Positions 1 to 7,068 of a DNA stretch of 59,157 nucleotides are shown here, in pieces. The stretch's first letter is position 1; the number at the start of each line of letters is the position of its first letter. The stretch is from a virus. Position numbers and translations under genes: made by a program. The notes beneath the pieces are model-generated. The model did no database searches, was not told the origin of the DNA, and worked only from the letters and a program-made list of their open reading frames with translations. Location of the stretch: the IMG/VR virus record IMGVR_UViG_3300046804_004972, positions 1 to 59,157 of that record, one strand, 5' to 3'.

Positions 1-191
1 AATGAATATTGCATATCTTTGTCAAGATGGTGATGAATATTCATCTCATTTGCAAAGAGAACACAATCAATATGTCCAGAAAAACAACGATTAATAATAT
101 AAGGAGTATACTCTTTAATTGCTGCAGCATCTTCCATCAGATTTTCTTTTGAAAAATTGATAGAATTTAACCAATCTTTAAGTTCAATCAT
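1..191 (-). CDS. 62: gp62-like clamp loader small subunit (3' part cut by window edge)
   Basis: Reading down from the ATG at 191-189 gives 63 residues with no stop before the left edge. The protein opens MIELKDWLNSINFSKENL and later has the segment YIINRCFSGHIDCVLFANEM. This N-terminus matches my memory of T4-like cyanophage gp62, including the N-R-C-x-S-G-H-x-D segment. In T4, gp62 is the small subunit that joins gp44 to load the gp45 sliding clamp onto primer-template DNA. The start overlaps the end of the upstream methylase gene by 8 bases, so its translation is probably coupled to that gene. The position at the end of the gp45-gp44 gene string supports the call. The remainder of the gene lies outside the window. 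Confidence 0.8.
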   Translation of the reverse strand, partial: MIELKDWLNSINFSKENLMEDAAAIKEYTPYIINRCFSGHIDCVLFANEMNIHHHLDKDMQYS

Positions 192-1071
192 AAAGCATAG
201 ATTCTAAACTATTAGTAGATTCTGTTGGATAATTCGTAACCAGAAGTTCTGTTTTTACATTATCATCCGTTCCCTTTTCACCCCTATGTGCCATAGAATA
301 TCTGAGTTTCCACTCTTTTAAATGATAATTTTTATACAATTCAATAAGTCTATCATTCACATTGTATGTAATCATAAACTTGTGAGGACACTTATAAACA
401 TTCTCTGCAAAAAGATCGTGATCAAATGACTTGTGCATTTCCCTGTTTTTACCATAGAGAAAATCCTTAATATCATAAGGTGGATCTAGAAAAACAAATA
501 CATCTTCTCCAGGGGCATTCATCACTTCCGAATAATCAATATTTGTAATCTTCCAATCTTTCATTAATTTTGAATATTCTTTTAATTTTTCAATACCTAC
601 AAAGGAAAAATTAGACCTTGATGCTGTGACAGAAAAGGTGCTATTTTCAGTCAATCCAGAAAAACTACACTTATTCAGAACAAAAAAACTTGCTGCTCTT
701 TCAAGTCCTTCTTGAGTATTAATATCTTGTCGTGTTTGATCAAACAATTCTTTATGAGCAGAATCTATTTCGTCTTGAGTAATATAATCCGATGCTTTTG
801 TTTTAATTTCATTCAAACGTTCTGAGAGTTCTTCTCCGTTGTCACGAAGTTGAACCCAAAAATTATAAAGAGGAACATAAAGATCATTAATCCAAATAGG
901 AACATCTGGATATGCTTGTGTCGTGTAAAAGGCAACAGACCCACCACCAATAAATGGTTCTCTATATTCTTTAAAGTCTTCTGGATACCAAGGAGCAAGA
1001 GTCTTAGTTGCTTTAGACTTTCCTCCAGGATACCTCAAACAGGTTTTTAATGGAAAAGTTTTTACTTTCAT
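184..1071 (-). CDS. dam: Dam-type DNA N6-adenine methyltransferase (D12 class)
   Basis: This 295-aa protein transfers a methyl group from S-adenosylmethionine to adenine in DNA. The N-terminus has the family's YPGGKSK segment (about residues 14-20) followed by the SAM-binding EPFIGGGSVAFY stretch (about 38-49). The catalytic DPPY motif is near residue 197 in VFLDPPYD. Length is normal for the D12/Dam family (about 260-300 aa). The start overlaps the end of gp44 by 4 bases (ATGA), and its end overlaps the gp62 start by 8 bases. It therefore sits inside the clamp-loader pair, which is contiguous in T4. Target specificity cannot be read from the sequence. GATC sites are present in this window, so GATC methylation is possible but unproven. 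Confidence 0.9.
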   Translation of the reverse strand: MKVKTFPLKTCLRYPGGKSKATKTLAPWYPEDFKEYREPFIGGGSVAFYTTQAYPDVPIWINDLYVPLYNFWVQLRDNGEELSERLNEIKTKASDYITQDEIDSAHKELFDQTRQDINTQEGLERAASFFVLNKCSFSGLTENSTFSVTASRSNFSFVGIEKLKEYSKLMKDWKITNIDYSEVMNAPGEDVFVFLDPPYDIKDFLYGKNREMHKSFDHDLFAENVYKCPHKFMITYNVNDRLIELYKNYHLKEWKLRYSMAHRGEKGTDDNVKTELLVTNYPTESTNSLESMLYD

Positions 1072-2015
1072 TTGAATTCACATTCACACATAATTTCAGT
1101 TAATGCTGCTAAGAGGTTAATTTCTTGATCAGCCACAAACGCACATTGGTATTGATACTTAGCAATAACAAGAACGGCAGCAGGGATAGATTGGGGAAGA
1201 AGCACATCATAACAGGCGTCATACACCCTGCGAAGTAGGTGAGAAGAATCGTTGTCCAAGTTGGAGACCACCCACTTTCGGACTTCAGTAAAGTTTTTAT
1301 CCTTGAGAGATTTAACCAATTCATTTACAGAGATGTCTGAGAAAGATGCAAGAATTGCTGAGTCAATTTTTCCCCCCACCGAATACCTTTGACATTCGTT
1401 GAGAACACGTCGGAAATCTGGAAAATGTTTTGAGACCAGTTCGGCAAGAACCTTTTGGTCATAATCAATGTTTTCTGTTTCAAGGATTGTTTGAAGTCTT
1501 TTAAAGAAAGAGGAAGCAAGTTGTGCCTTTTCCTTTCCTTTGACAGTGAAATCAATGACGGCACACCTTGAGTGCAGTGGTTCAATGATCTTGTTCTTGT
1601 AGTTGCAAGTGAAGATGAATCTGCAGTTGCTATAAAATGCCTCAATATTCGCCCGTAGTAAGAGTTGAACATCGTTTCCTGTGTTGTCCGCTTCGTCAAT
1701 GATGATGACTTTGTGTTTAGAAGATCCCGTAAGTGAGACGGTCGAAGCAAAGTTCTTTGCCTGGTTCCGTACAGTATCCAAGAAACGTCCTTCGTCGGAT
1801 CCGTTGATGACATAATAATCTGCTCCCAGTTCATTACAAAGTGCTTTTGCGATTGTAGTTTTACCAATTCCAGGAGGTCCTGCAAGAAGAAGATTAGGAA
1901 TTTCTCCCTTTGCAACAAAGTCCTTAAAAGTTTTTTTAGTTTCTTCAGGAAGAATGCAATCATCAATTACTTGAGGACGATATCGTTCTACGAAAAGAAA
2001 ATCAGTGTTGTTCAT
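1068..2015 (-). CDS. 44: gp44-like sliding clamp loader ATPase subunit
   Basis: A 315-aa AAA+ ATPase that, with gp62, opens the gp45 clamp and loads it at primer termini; loaded clamps also act as mobile activators of late transcription in T4. Walker A is AGPPGIGKTT (about 45-54), Walker B is IIIDEADN (about 104-111), and the clamp-loader SRC motif is in PLHSRCAVID (about 150). Length matches T4 gp44 (319 aa). A TTG codon lies two codons upstream, but the ATG at 2015 is the better start because the protein then begins MNNTDFLFVERYRP, as in the family. The gene starts 6 bases after the preceding gene's stop and overlaps the methylase gene by 4 bases. Confidence 0.95.
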   Translation of the reverse strand: MNNTDFLFVERYRPQVIDDCILPEETKKTFKDFVAKGEIPNLLLAGPPGIGKTTIAKALCNELGADYYVINGSDEGRFLDTVRNQAKNFASTVSLTGSSKHKVIIIDEADNTGNDVQLLLRANIEAFYSNCRFIFTCNYKNKIIEPLHSRCAVIDFTVKGKEKAQLASSFFKRLQTILETENIDYDQKVLAELVSKHFPDFRRVLNECQRYSVGGKIDSAILASFSDISVNELVKSLKDKNFTEVRKWVVSNLDNDSSHLLRRVYDACYDVLLPQSIPAAVLVIAKYQYQCAFVADQEINLLAALTEIMCECEFK

Positions 2016-2021
2016 AATCAA

Positions 2022-2531
2022 TTATACCCAGTCAGGTTTGCGTTGCGGCATACGAAGATAATTAGATGCAACCCAAGGTTTGGATGCGATATACATCTTG
2101 TAAGCAGTAAAAGTGTCAATGCTTGTGTCAAGTTTATACTCATCTGGCATTGCACGAGCAAAAGGTGTCACATTTGTTATTTTACCTTTAGGAAACAAAT
2201 AATATGCTTCCACAAGTGTATTATAACATGAATGAGTTTTTCCATAACGAACAGAGTACTCATCACAGAGATTCATCCCCCATTTTATTAACCAGTAAGC
2301 ATTATCAATGGTTTCTGCTGCCCATTTGGTGCAGGGATGATTCCTGAATGCTCCCTTAGAGGTACTGTAAGGGGTTCCGTCTGCCTTGGGCAGGGTCCCA
2401 TACCCATAATACCACTGCGATGCTACGATGCTAAGCATTTGGCAACACTCAAGTGGCATTTTGACAATGTGCTTATCGGGAAGGCAGATAGCACTTTCAG
2501 CAGGAAATGGATTTGTGACGAAGATGTTCAT
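2022..2531 (-). CDS. conserved phage protein of unknown function between gp45 and gp44
   Basis: A 169-aa protein I recognise only as a family found in T4-like cyanophages and other large phages, with no assigned reaction. It begins MNIFVTNPFPAESAICLPDK; the D-K-H-I-V-K-M segment followed by E-C-C-Q-M-L-S (about residues 19-35) is the most family-like part. It is rich in Cys, His, Trp and Tyr, which could suit nucleic-acid or metal binding, but that is inference. There is no signal peptide or membrane segment. The start codon overlaps the stop of gp45 (ATGA), so it is co-translated with the replisome genes. A replication-associated role is suggested only by position. Confidence 0.6.
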   Translation of the reverse strand: MNIFVTNPFPAESAICLPDKHIVKMPLECCQMLSIVASQWYYGYGTLPKADGTPYSTSKGAFRNHPCTKWAAETIDNAYWLIKWGMNLCDEYSVRYGKTHSCYNTLVEAYYLFPKGKITNVTPFARAMPDEYKLDTSIDTFTAYKMYIASKPWVASNYLRMPQRKPDWV

Positions 2532-3193
2532 CCGAAAGTTGAGTCAGGTTCCAGAGCAATATAATACTGTACGGGATATGTCTTGCTCTTAAACTGTGAC
2601 AAAAGTTTTTGTGAGATTACAACTTCATAAGTTCCTTGCAGAATCTTAATATTTTCTACTTTGAAGTTGAATACGAACTCACTATCAGTTTCACCAACGA
2701 CAATTGAAAAATCGTTTGAAGTTTCATTCTTCTTGTCACGAACAACTAGTTTAACTACACCTGCTTCACCAACAGCAGAAAGATCGGGAAGTTGATAAAC
2801 TGCAGATGCCTTGAGAAGTTTATCTAGTTGCTGAGTACTCAGTTCAAAACAAACATCCTGACTGGGAAGAACAATGTCTTTATCGGGAGGAGTAATAATT
2901 ACACTGGGATCTGAGAAGAAATACTTGGATCGCATTTTACCTTCACGAATCACGACATAACCTTCATTATTAAAATCAAGTTCAGGATTGTTATGAAGAT
3001 TGAGACCGTTTAGGAATTGGTTTAGATCATAGATACCAAAGTCCTTAGGAAGATCTTCCTCAATTGTTGCTTCGGCAAGAATGTTCTTCATCACAGAAAT
3101 AGTGCGAAGTGAATTGCCTTGCTTGAATAGAATGGACTGATTGATTGAAGAAAAGTTTTTGAGAAGATTTAGAGTTGTTTCAGATAGTTTCAT
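2528..3193 (-). CDS. 45: gp45-like sliding clamp (processivity factor)
   Basis: A 221-aa homologue of T4 gp45 (228 aa), the trimeric ring that tethers DNA polymerase and activates late promoters together with gp55. The N-terminal part MKLSETTLNLLKNFSSINQS and the later DFGIYDLNQFLNGLNL are typical of the cyanophage clamp. The protein has the alternating strand/helix, acidic character expected of the fold. An in-frame TTG lies three codons upstream of the ATG at 3193; I prefer the ATG because family members begin M-K-L-S. It follows the previous stop by 5 bases, and its own stop overlaps the next gene. Order 45-x-44-(dam)-62 matches T4-like replication clusters. Confidence 0.92.
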   Translation of the reverse strand: MKLSETTLNLLKNFSSINQSILFKQGNSLRTISVMKNILAEATIEEDLPKDFGIYDLNQFLNGLNLHNNPELDFNNEGYVVIREGKMRSKYFFSDPSVIITPPDKDIVLPSQDVCFELSTQQLDKLLKASAVYQLPDLSAVGEAGVVKLVVRDKKNETSNDFSIVVGETDSEFVFNFKVENIKILQGTYEVVISQKLLSQFKSKTYPVQYYIALEPDSTFG

Positions 3194-3198
3194 AATAA

Positions 3199-3564
3199 TC
3201 AACGAAATTCAGTTAGACCGTTATCTTTGCGAGAATAATGACCATCAAAGTGAAGTAGAAGCATTGCGTAGTGAATCACTTTTAGAAGATCACGTTTGTT
3301 GCGTCCGTCTTTATCACCATAACGACTTCCATATTTTAGAATATTTGCTTGACAAAAACCAGGAGCAAGATCTTTTGCTGCCATCAGATCAATAGTTTGA
3401 ATATCTTTGTAATCTTGATTGTGCCCACAGTAATGACTGCCGTAAGTGCTGGTTACATAATCTTGAATATCCTTAAGGATTTTATCCTCATTATATTTCC
3501 AAAGATGATTAGTTGTTTCGTTCATAGTAATAGTAAAAGTTTGTTCAATCATAAAGGAAGGCAC
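3199..3564 (-). CDS. DUF3310-like small protein
   Basis: A 121-aa protein of unknown function. The central segment FCQANILKYGSRYGDKDG followed by DLLKVIHYAMLLL resembles DUF3310 phage proteins, where a conserved core of the form C-x-G-N-x-I-K-Y-x-x-R is followed by a helix. The assignment is from pattern recognition only. The longest frame begins at a GTG (3564) with an AAAGG Shine-Dalgarno-like run 6 bases upstream; ATGs at 3552 and 3525 are alternatives. A near-consensus sigma70 promoter lies just upstream at 3580-3608, and its expected start site (about 3573) would cut into that Shine-Dalgarno, which favours a later start for RNA from that promoter. It precedes gp45 by 5 bases. Confidence 0.55.
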   Translation of the reverse strand: MPSFMIEQTFTITMNETTNHLWKYNEDKILKDIQDYVTSTYGSHYCGHNQDYKDIQTIDLMAAKDLAPGFCQANILKYGSRYGDKDGRNKRDLLKVIHYAMLLLHFDGHYSRKDNGLTEFR

Positions 3565-3579
3565 TTTTTACCTTTTTAA

Positions 3580-3608
3580 ATTATATCAGGATTGGGGTTG
3601 TTGGTCAA
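3580..3608 (-). promoter_or_regulatory. sigma70-type promoter at the end of the CobS-like gene
   Basis: On the minus strand TTGACC (3608-3603) and a perfect TATAAT (3585-3580) are separated by exactly 17 bases, 11 of 12 consensus positions. It is read toward the DUF3310-like gene and gp45, and overlaps the 3' end of the CobS-like gene. This would give the replication clamp cluster its own host-polymerase start, as expected for an early or middle class. Confidence 0.65.
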
Positions 3609-4713
3609 GGTCAAAAGTTACATGTTCACCATCAGTAGGCATTTGGAAGTCAGCATCAACCTTATCATAGAGTTCAAGGAATGCCTGCTTAGTTTCATCA
3701 TCAAATCGTGCAGTACATACATCAATTGCCTTTGCTTTGTTATCAAAAATACTATAAGCACGGACAATATGAACCAAACGACGGGTACTGATGATTTCTT
3801 CAATACCACCATCATAGAAAGTTTTACGAATGATATCTGCCCAATCCACCAGACGCTTGCAAAAGTCACGATCTTCCACTCCAAGATCTAGAGCAATACC
3901 TTCAAGGATCTTCTGCTCGGTTGTGGGAGCAGGATAGGACTGTTCAAAGGTAACAGGGAATCGTTCCAGGAATGCTTCATTCAAAACATTGGTGCCGATA
4001 AAACGGCCATCATCAGAACCCTTACCTTTAGTATTTGCAGTCGCAATCACGTTAAACCCAGCAGCAGGTTTGACAAACTTACCAATTTTCTTCAGGAAGA
4101 CCCCCTTTCCTTCCAGAACAGATTGCAGACAGAGGATTTTGTTGGAGGCAAGGTCAATTTCATCCAGAAGAAGGATTGCTCCACGTTCAAGTGCTTCAAT
4201 TACGGGACCGTTATGCCAAGCAGTCTCACCGTTGACAAGACGGAAACCACCAATCAGGTCATCCTCGTCGGTCTCAATGGTGATGTTGACACGGATTAGT
4301 TCACGATTGAGTTGAGCACATGCTTGCTCCACACTGAACGTTTTACCATTACCCGAAAGACCCGTAATAAACGTAGGATAGAAAAGACGGGACTGAATAA
4401 TTTTTTTAATATCGTTAAAGTTACCAAACTTGACGAAGGTATCATCTTTATCGGGAATAAGATTTTGATGAACTTCAGGAAGAACAGAAACATTACTAAA
4501 TGAACGTTCCATTTCCTGAACTTTTTGTTGAGTTACTTCTAGATTCCACTTACCACGACCAACTTTGAAAGAATCTAGTCGTTTGGTAACAGTGGGATAA
4601 GAAAGATTTTTGGATGCACAATAACCACGAACGTCTGCAGCAGTAATTACAGAACCAAAAGTGGTTTTAAGGTCGGTAAGAATTTGATCGTCGGTCATTT
4701 GGATGCGAGTCAT
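3586..4713 (-). CDS. cobS: CobS-like MoxR-family AAA+ ATPase
   Basis: A 375-aa AAA+ ATPase widespread in T4-like cyanophages, where it is named after CobS, the ATPase subunit of aerobic cobaltochelatase. Walker A is GLSGNGKT (about 118-125), Walker B is ILLLDEIDL (about 180-188), a sensor-1-like NVIATANTKG is near 221-230, and the arginine-finger-like LERF is near 249-252. The first 60 residues look like a small winged-helix or DNA-binding-type domain (ADVRGYCASKNLSYPTVTKR) rather than the CobS N-terminus. The longest frame starts at a TTG (4734), but a TATAAT at 4748-4743 predicts transcription from about 4736, which supports the ATG at 4713. It follows the VWA protein gene. MoxR-type ATPases act with VWA proteins to remodel or metallate targets, so the pair probably works together; a role in cobalamin synthesis is not supported by neighbours. 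Confidence 0.85.
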   Translation of the reverse strand: MTRIQMTDDQILTDLKTTFGSVITAADVRGYCASKNLSYPTVTKRLDSFKVGRGKWNLEVTQQKVQEMERSFSNVSVLPEVHQNLIPDKDDTFVKFGNFNDIKKIIQSRLFYPTFITGLSGNGKTFSVEQACAQLNRELIRVNITIETDEDDLIGGFRLVNGETAWHNGPVIEALERGAILLLDEIDLASNKILCLQSVLEGKGVFLKKIGKFVKPAAGFNVIATANTKGKGSDDGRFIGTNVLNEAFLERFPVTFEQSYPAPTTEQKILEGIALDLGVEDRDFCKRLVDWADIIRKTFYDGGIEEIISTRRLVHIVRAYSIFDNKAKAIDVCTARFDDETKQAFLELYDKVDADFQMPTDGEHVTFDLDQQPQS

Positions 4714-4742
4714 GATGTGAGTGGTTTGTTTCAACTGAAGTT

Positions 4743-4748
4743 ATTATA
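4743..4748 (-). promoter_or_regulatory. candidate -10 box before the CobS-like gene
   Basis: Minus-strand TATAAT, about 30 bases upstream of the preferred ATG. A TTGAGA (4773-4768) is present 19 bases further up, a long spacer, so the -35 assignment is weak. Confidence 0.4.
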
Positions 4749-4777
4749 GGGCAAAAAGAGGGCCATTTCTCAAAGGG

Positions 4778-4803
4778 GTGTGCCAGTGATTTAACTGGCA
4801 CAC
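4778..4803 (-). terminator. strong hairpin between the VWA and CobS-like genes
   Basis: A perfect 10-base-pair stem GTGTGCCAGT / ACTGGCACAC with a 6-base loop lies 7 bases after the stop of the VWA gene. On the minus strand it is followed by CCCCTTTGAG, not a clean T-run. It may be a weak or factor-dependent terminator, or a 3'-end stabiliser/processing site, with a new -10 box directly downstream. Confidence 0.5.
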
Positions 4804-4809
4804 TGTTGA

Positions 4810-6990
4810 TTATGCAACAAGAGAAATGAACTCGCCAAGAACTTTTTTATTTAGTTTTTTGGTCTTAAGTGACTTAACAAATGCAGATTTAATTTGTGCT
4901 TTGGTTGCTGTTTCTGCAACCTCAAATTCCGATTCTTGAGAGAGTGCAGTAGATGAGAGACCAAAGTATGCATCATACCCAGATCCAGTAATTGTAAAAC
5001 TCCTCAGTTTTTTCCAGTCATTTTGTATGGGACCATATTGTTTGTCAGATACTTTGTGATAAAGATTGATGAAACTCTGTGCTTGACGAGGTTCAAGTAC
5101 ACGAATACCAATGAAATTTACAGATGAGAACTTATCCTTAAGATTTTTTAGAAGAACATCAGTAAAATGATGATATCCAAATCCATCATAGTCAAACTTA
5201 TAAGTAGTTCCAAGTTTACGATCACGGAGAATTGTAGTATTTGGATTTACGTGGCGAGTTCCCATATAAGGTTCTTTTTCCCAACCACGTTTGACCTCAA
5301 CAGTATAAGGAAGATGAGATGCTTCTCCATCAGTAAGAACAATGCACTGAACTTTTTGGAGTTTATTCTCTTGCTGGAATTTTGGAAGAATCTGATGAAG
5401 GCATACAAGTGCTTCATTTAGAGGAGTTCCAGAGAGACAGAGACGAGGGGGATAAGTATACGAAGATCCATAGGTGTTACGGAAACAATCAGCAATCCTC
5501 CAAATATTCAGCAACTGTTTTTCAAGTTCATTTCCAGAAACTTTACTGGTAAGAATATTCATTAGATTGAAATCTTCAGAAATGTCAAATACATGCTCTT
5601 TACTTTCATAATGAGGAGTTCTATCTGAAGGAAGGTATTTACCAGTTTCATAATCAATCTGATAACGACGCCATTCATTAGTAAATGCATACACTTCAAA
5701 TGGAATAGAAACTTTTTTACAAAACCAAACAAGATTAAAGAGTTGCTTGCAAGTATCTAAAAGAACGTTTTGCATTGAACCCGACCAATCAAGAATAAAA
5801 ACCAGTCCGTGATTTTTACCATCAGGAAGAATAGTTACTTTTTTGAACAGGTCTTCACTAAACTTATAAGAATGTAGACGGGCAGTGTCAAGAACACCAG
5901 TGCGAGCAGTAGAAGCACGGGCATACTGATCTGCTGCTTTACGACACTCAAATTCCTTTACAAGATAGTTGACTTCTTTCTGAGCAGATAGTTTGAACTT
6001 TCTAAATTCTTCATCAGATTCCTGAAACAAATTTTTGGGATCGTTTGGTTTTACGATGTTATAAGAATTTTGTTGAGTTTTAAAAGAGTTATTGATCTCT
6101 TTATGAACTTCAGTATTAGAAGCAATCACAGTATTAAGATTCAGTTTAGGAATCTCAATGTAAATGTTTTCATATCCAGAGTTATTCACAAGATCACGGA
6201 GTTTATTTTCCAAAGAATCTGCAGTGCGAATTTCAGGTTCTTTTTCTGGAGCAGAACTGCTTACAGAAACTTGTTCTCCTTGAGCATTTCCAGGAGTAGT
6301 ATTTTCTTGCTGAGATTGACTAGAATTATTATTTTCTTCCGATTCTTGCTCAGACTCAGTTTCTACAGTTTCGGTTGAAGGTGTTTTTGCTCCGTTATCT
6401 TGTTTTTGATGAGAATCAAGATCAGGAAGTTTTTGCTGCTGTTGTTCTTTTTTACAGTATTTGTAAAGTTCTTCTGCCGCAATCATCACATCAGCAAAAG
6501 TTTCACTTACAGCAATCAGATCAACGATTTCCTTTTCCTCAGGATTAAAATCCAAAGGAAGAAAGTTCCCAATTTTAAAATAAAGATTTGCACGATCAGC
6601 AAGATTCAGTTTTGAAATATCTTCACCTTCCAATTGAAAGAAGTCCTGATCTTTTAGTTCCTTATAACCATTAAAGAATGTTTTAGCAAGTCCCATGTAC
6701 TTGCGTTTCATCAATTTTTCTACACGAGCATCCTCAACAACATTCACAAATTGTTGAGGAACTTTATATTTTTCTTCCCAATCTTCATTGGGAGTGAACA
6801 GTGCATGTCCAACCTCATGACCCACCAGAAGGTCGTATACGGTGTTGCTTGCCCGTTCCCAGAGAGGAAGAGTCAAAACCCTAGTGTGAACATTAAAACA
6901 GGCAGTTTCCACTTTCTTGTGCTCAACTACAAGATCTTCAGTGGCAAGAAGTTTGGCAAGTTGGGATTTGATTTCGTGACGGACAGCCAT
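4810..6990 (-). CDS. CobT-like protein: HExxH N-terminal domain plus VWA domain
   Basis: A 726-aa protein seen in cyanophages next to CobS-like ATPases and often labelled peptidase or CobT-like. The N-terminus carries HEVGH (about 58-62), a zinc-metallopeptidase HExxH signature, followed by NVVEDAR (about 83-89), which could supply the third metal ligand (E). Residues of about 190-255 are a Q/E/S-rich linker. The C-terminal half is a von Willebrand A domain with a full MIDAS: D-W-S-G-S (about 395), the later S-G-T-P-L-N threonine and the L-T-D-G-E-A aspartate. This layout matches CobT/MoxR-partner proteins, which deliver metal or substrates to an AAA+ ring. Whether the HExxH site is proteolytic is unknown. 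The gene follows a terminator and a TATAAT box. Confidence 0.75.
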   Translation of the reverse strand: MAVRHEIKSQLAKLLATEDLVVEHKKVETACFNVHTRVLTLPLWERASNTVYDLLVGHEVGHALFTPNEDWEEKYKVPQQFVNVVEDARVEKLMKRKYMGLAKTFFNGYKELKDQDFFQLEGEDISKLNLADRANLYFKIGNFLPLDFNPEEKEIVDLIAVSETFADVMIAAEELYKYCKKEQQQQKLPDLDSHQKQDNGAKTPSTETVETESEQESEENNNSSQSQQENTTPGNAQGEQVSVSSSAPEKEPEIRTADSLENKLRDLVNNSGYENIYIEIPKLNLNTVIASNTEVHKEINNSFKTQQNSYNIVKPNDPKNLFQESDEEFRKFKLSAQKEVNYLVKEFECRKAADQYARASTARTGVLDTARLHSYKFSEDLFKKVTILPDGKNHGLVFILDWSGSMQNVLLDTCKQLFNLVWFCKKVSIPFEVYAFTNEWRRYQIDYETGKYLPSDRTPHYESKEHVFDISEDFNLMNILTSKVSGNELEKQLLNIWRIADCFRNTYGSSYTYPPRLCLSGTPLNEALVCLHQILPKFQQENKLQKVQCIVLTDGEASHLPYTVEVKRGWEKEPYMGTRHVNPNTTILRDRKLGTTYKFDYDGFGYHHFTDVLLKNLKDKFSSVNFIGIRVLEPRQAQSFINLYHKVSDKQYGPIQNDWKKLRSFTITGSGYDAYFGLSSTALSQESEFEVAETATKAQIKSAFVKSLKTKKLNKKVLGEFISLVA

Positions 6991-7012
6991 TGGTTTTGTT
7001 TCGGATGACCTT

Positions 7013-7018
7013 ATTATA
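7013..7018 (-). promoter_or_regulatory. candidate -10 box before the VWA gene
   Basis: Minus-strand TATAAT directly follows the T-run of a terminator and lies 22 bases upstream of the ATG at 6990. No good -35 is visible at normal spacing, because that position falls in the terminator stem. Confidence 0.4.
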
Positions 7019-7019
7019 C

Positions 7020-7044
7020 AAAAAAAGGAGGTCTTGCGACCTCC
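7020..7044 (-). terminator. intrinsic terminator after the 361-aa late gene
   Basis: Minus-strand stem GGAGGTC / GACCTCC with a GCAA loop (GNRA type) followed directly by seven T. It lies 24 bases past the stop of the 361-aa gene and separates that late gene from the VWA/CobS-like unit. Confidence 0.85.
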
Positions 7045-7068
7045 ATGTGGACAGTTTGAAAAGTGGTC

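Noticed and set aside
1325-1966. A 213-codon minus-strand frame within gp44
   Set aside because: Shadow of the clamp loader gene; the product is a Leu/Ser/Lys-rich frame-shift translation without any family pattern.
3586-4713. Assignment of the ATPase to cobalamin biosynthesis
   Set aside because: Only the ATPase core matches; no other cobaltochelatase or corrin gene is in the window, and the N-terminal domain differs from CobS.
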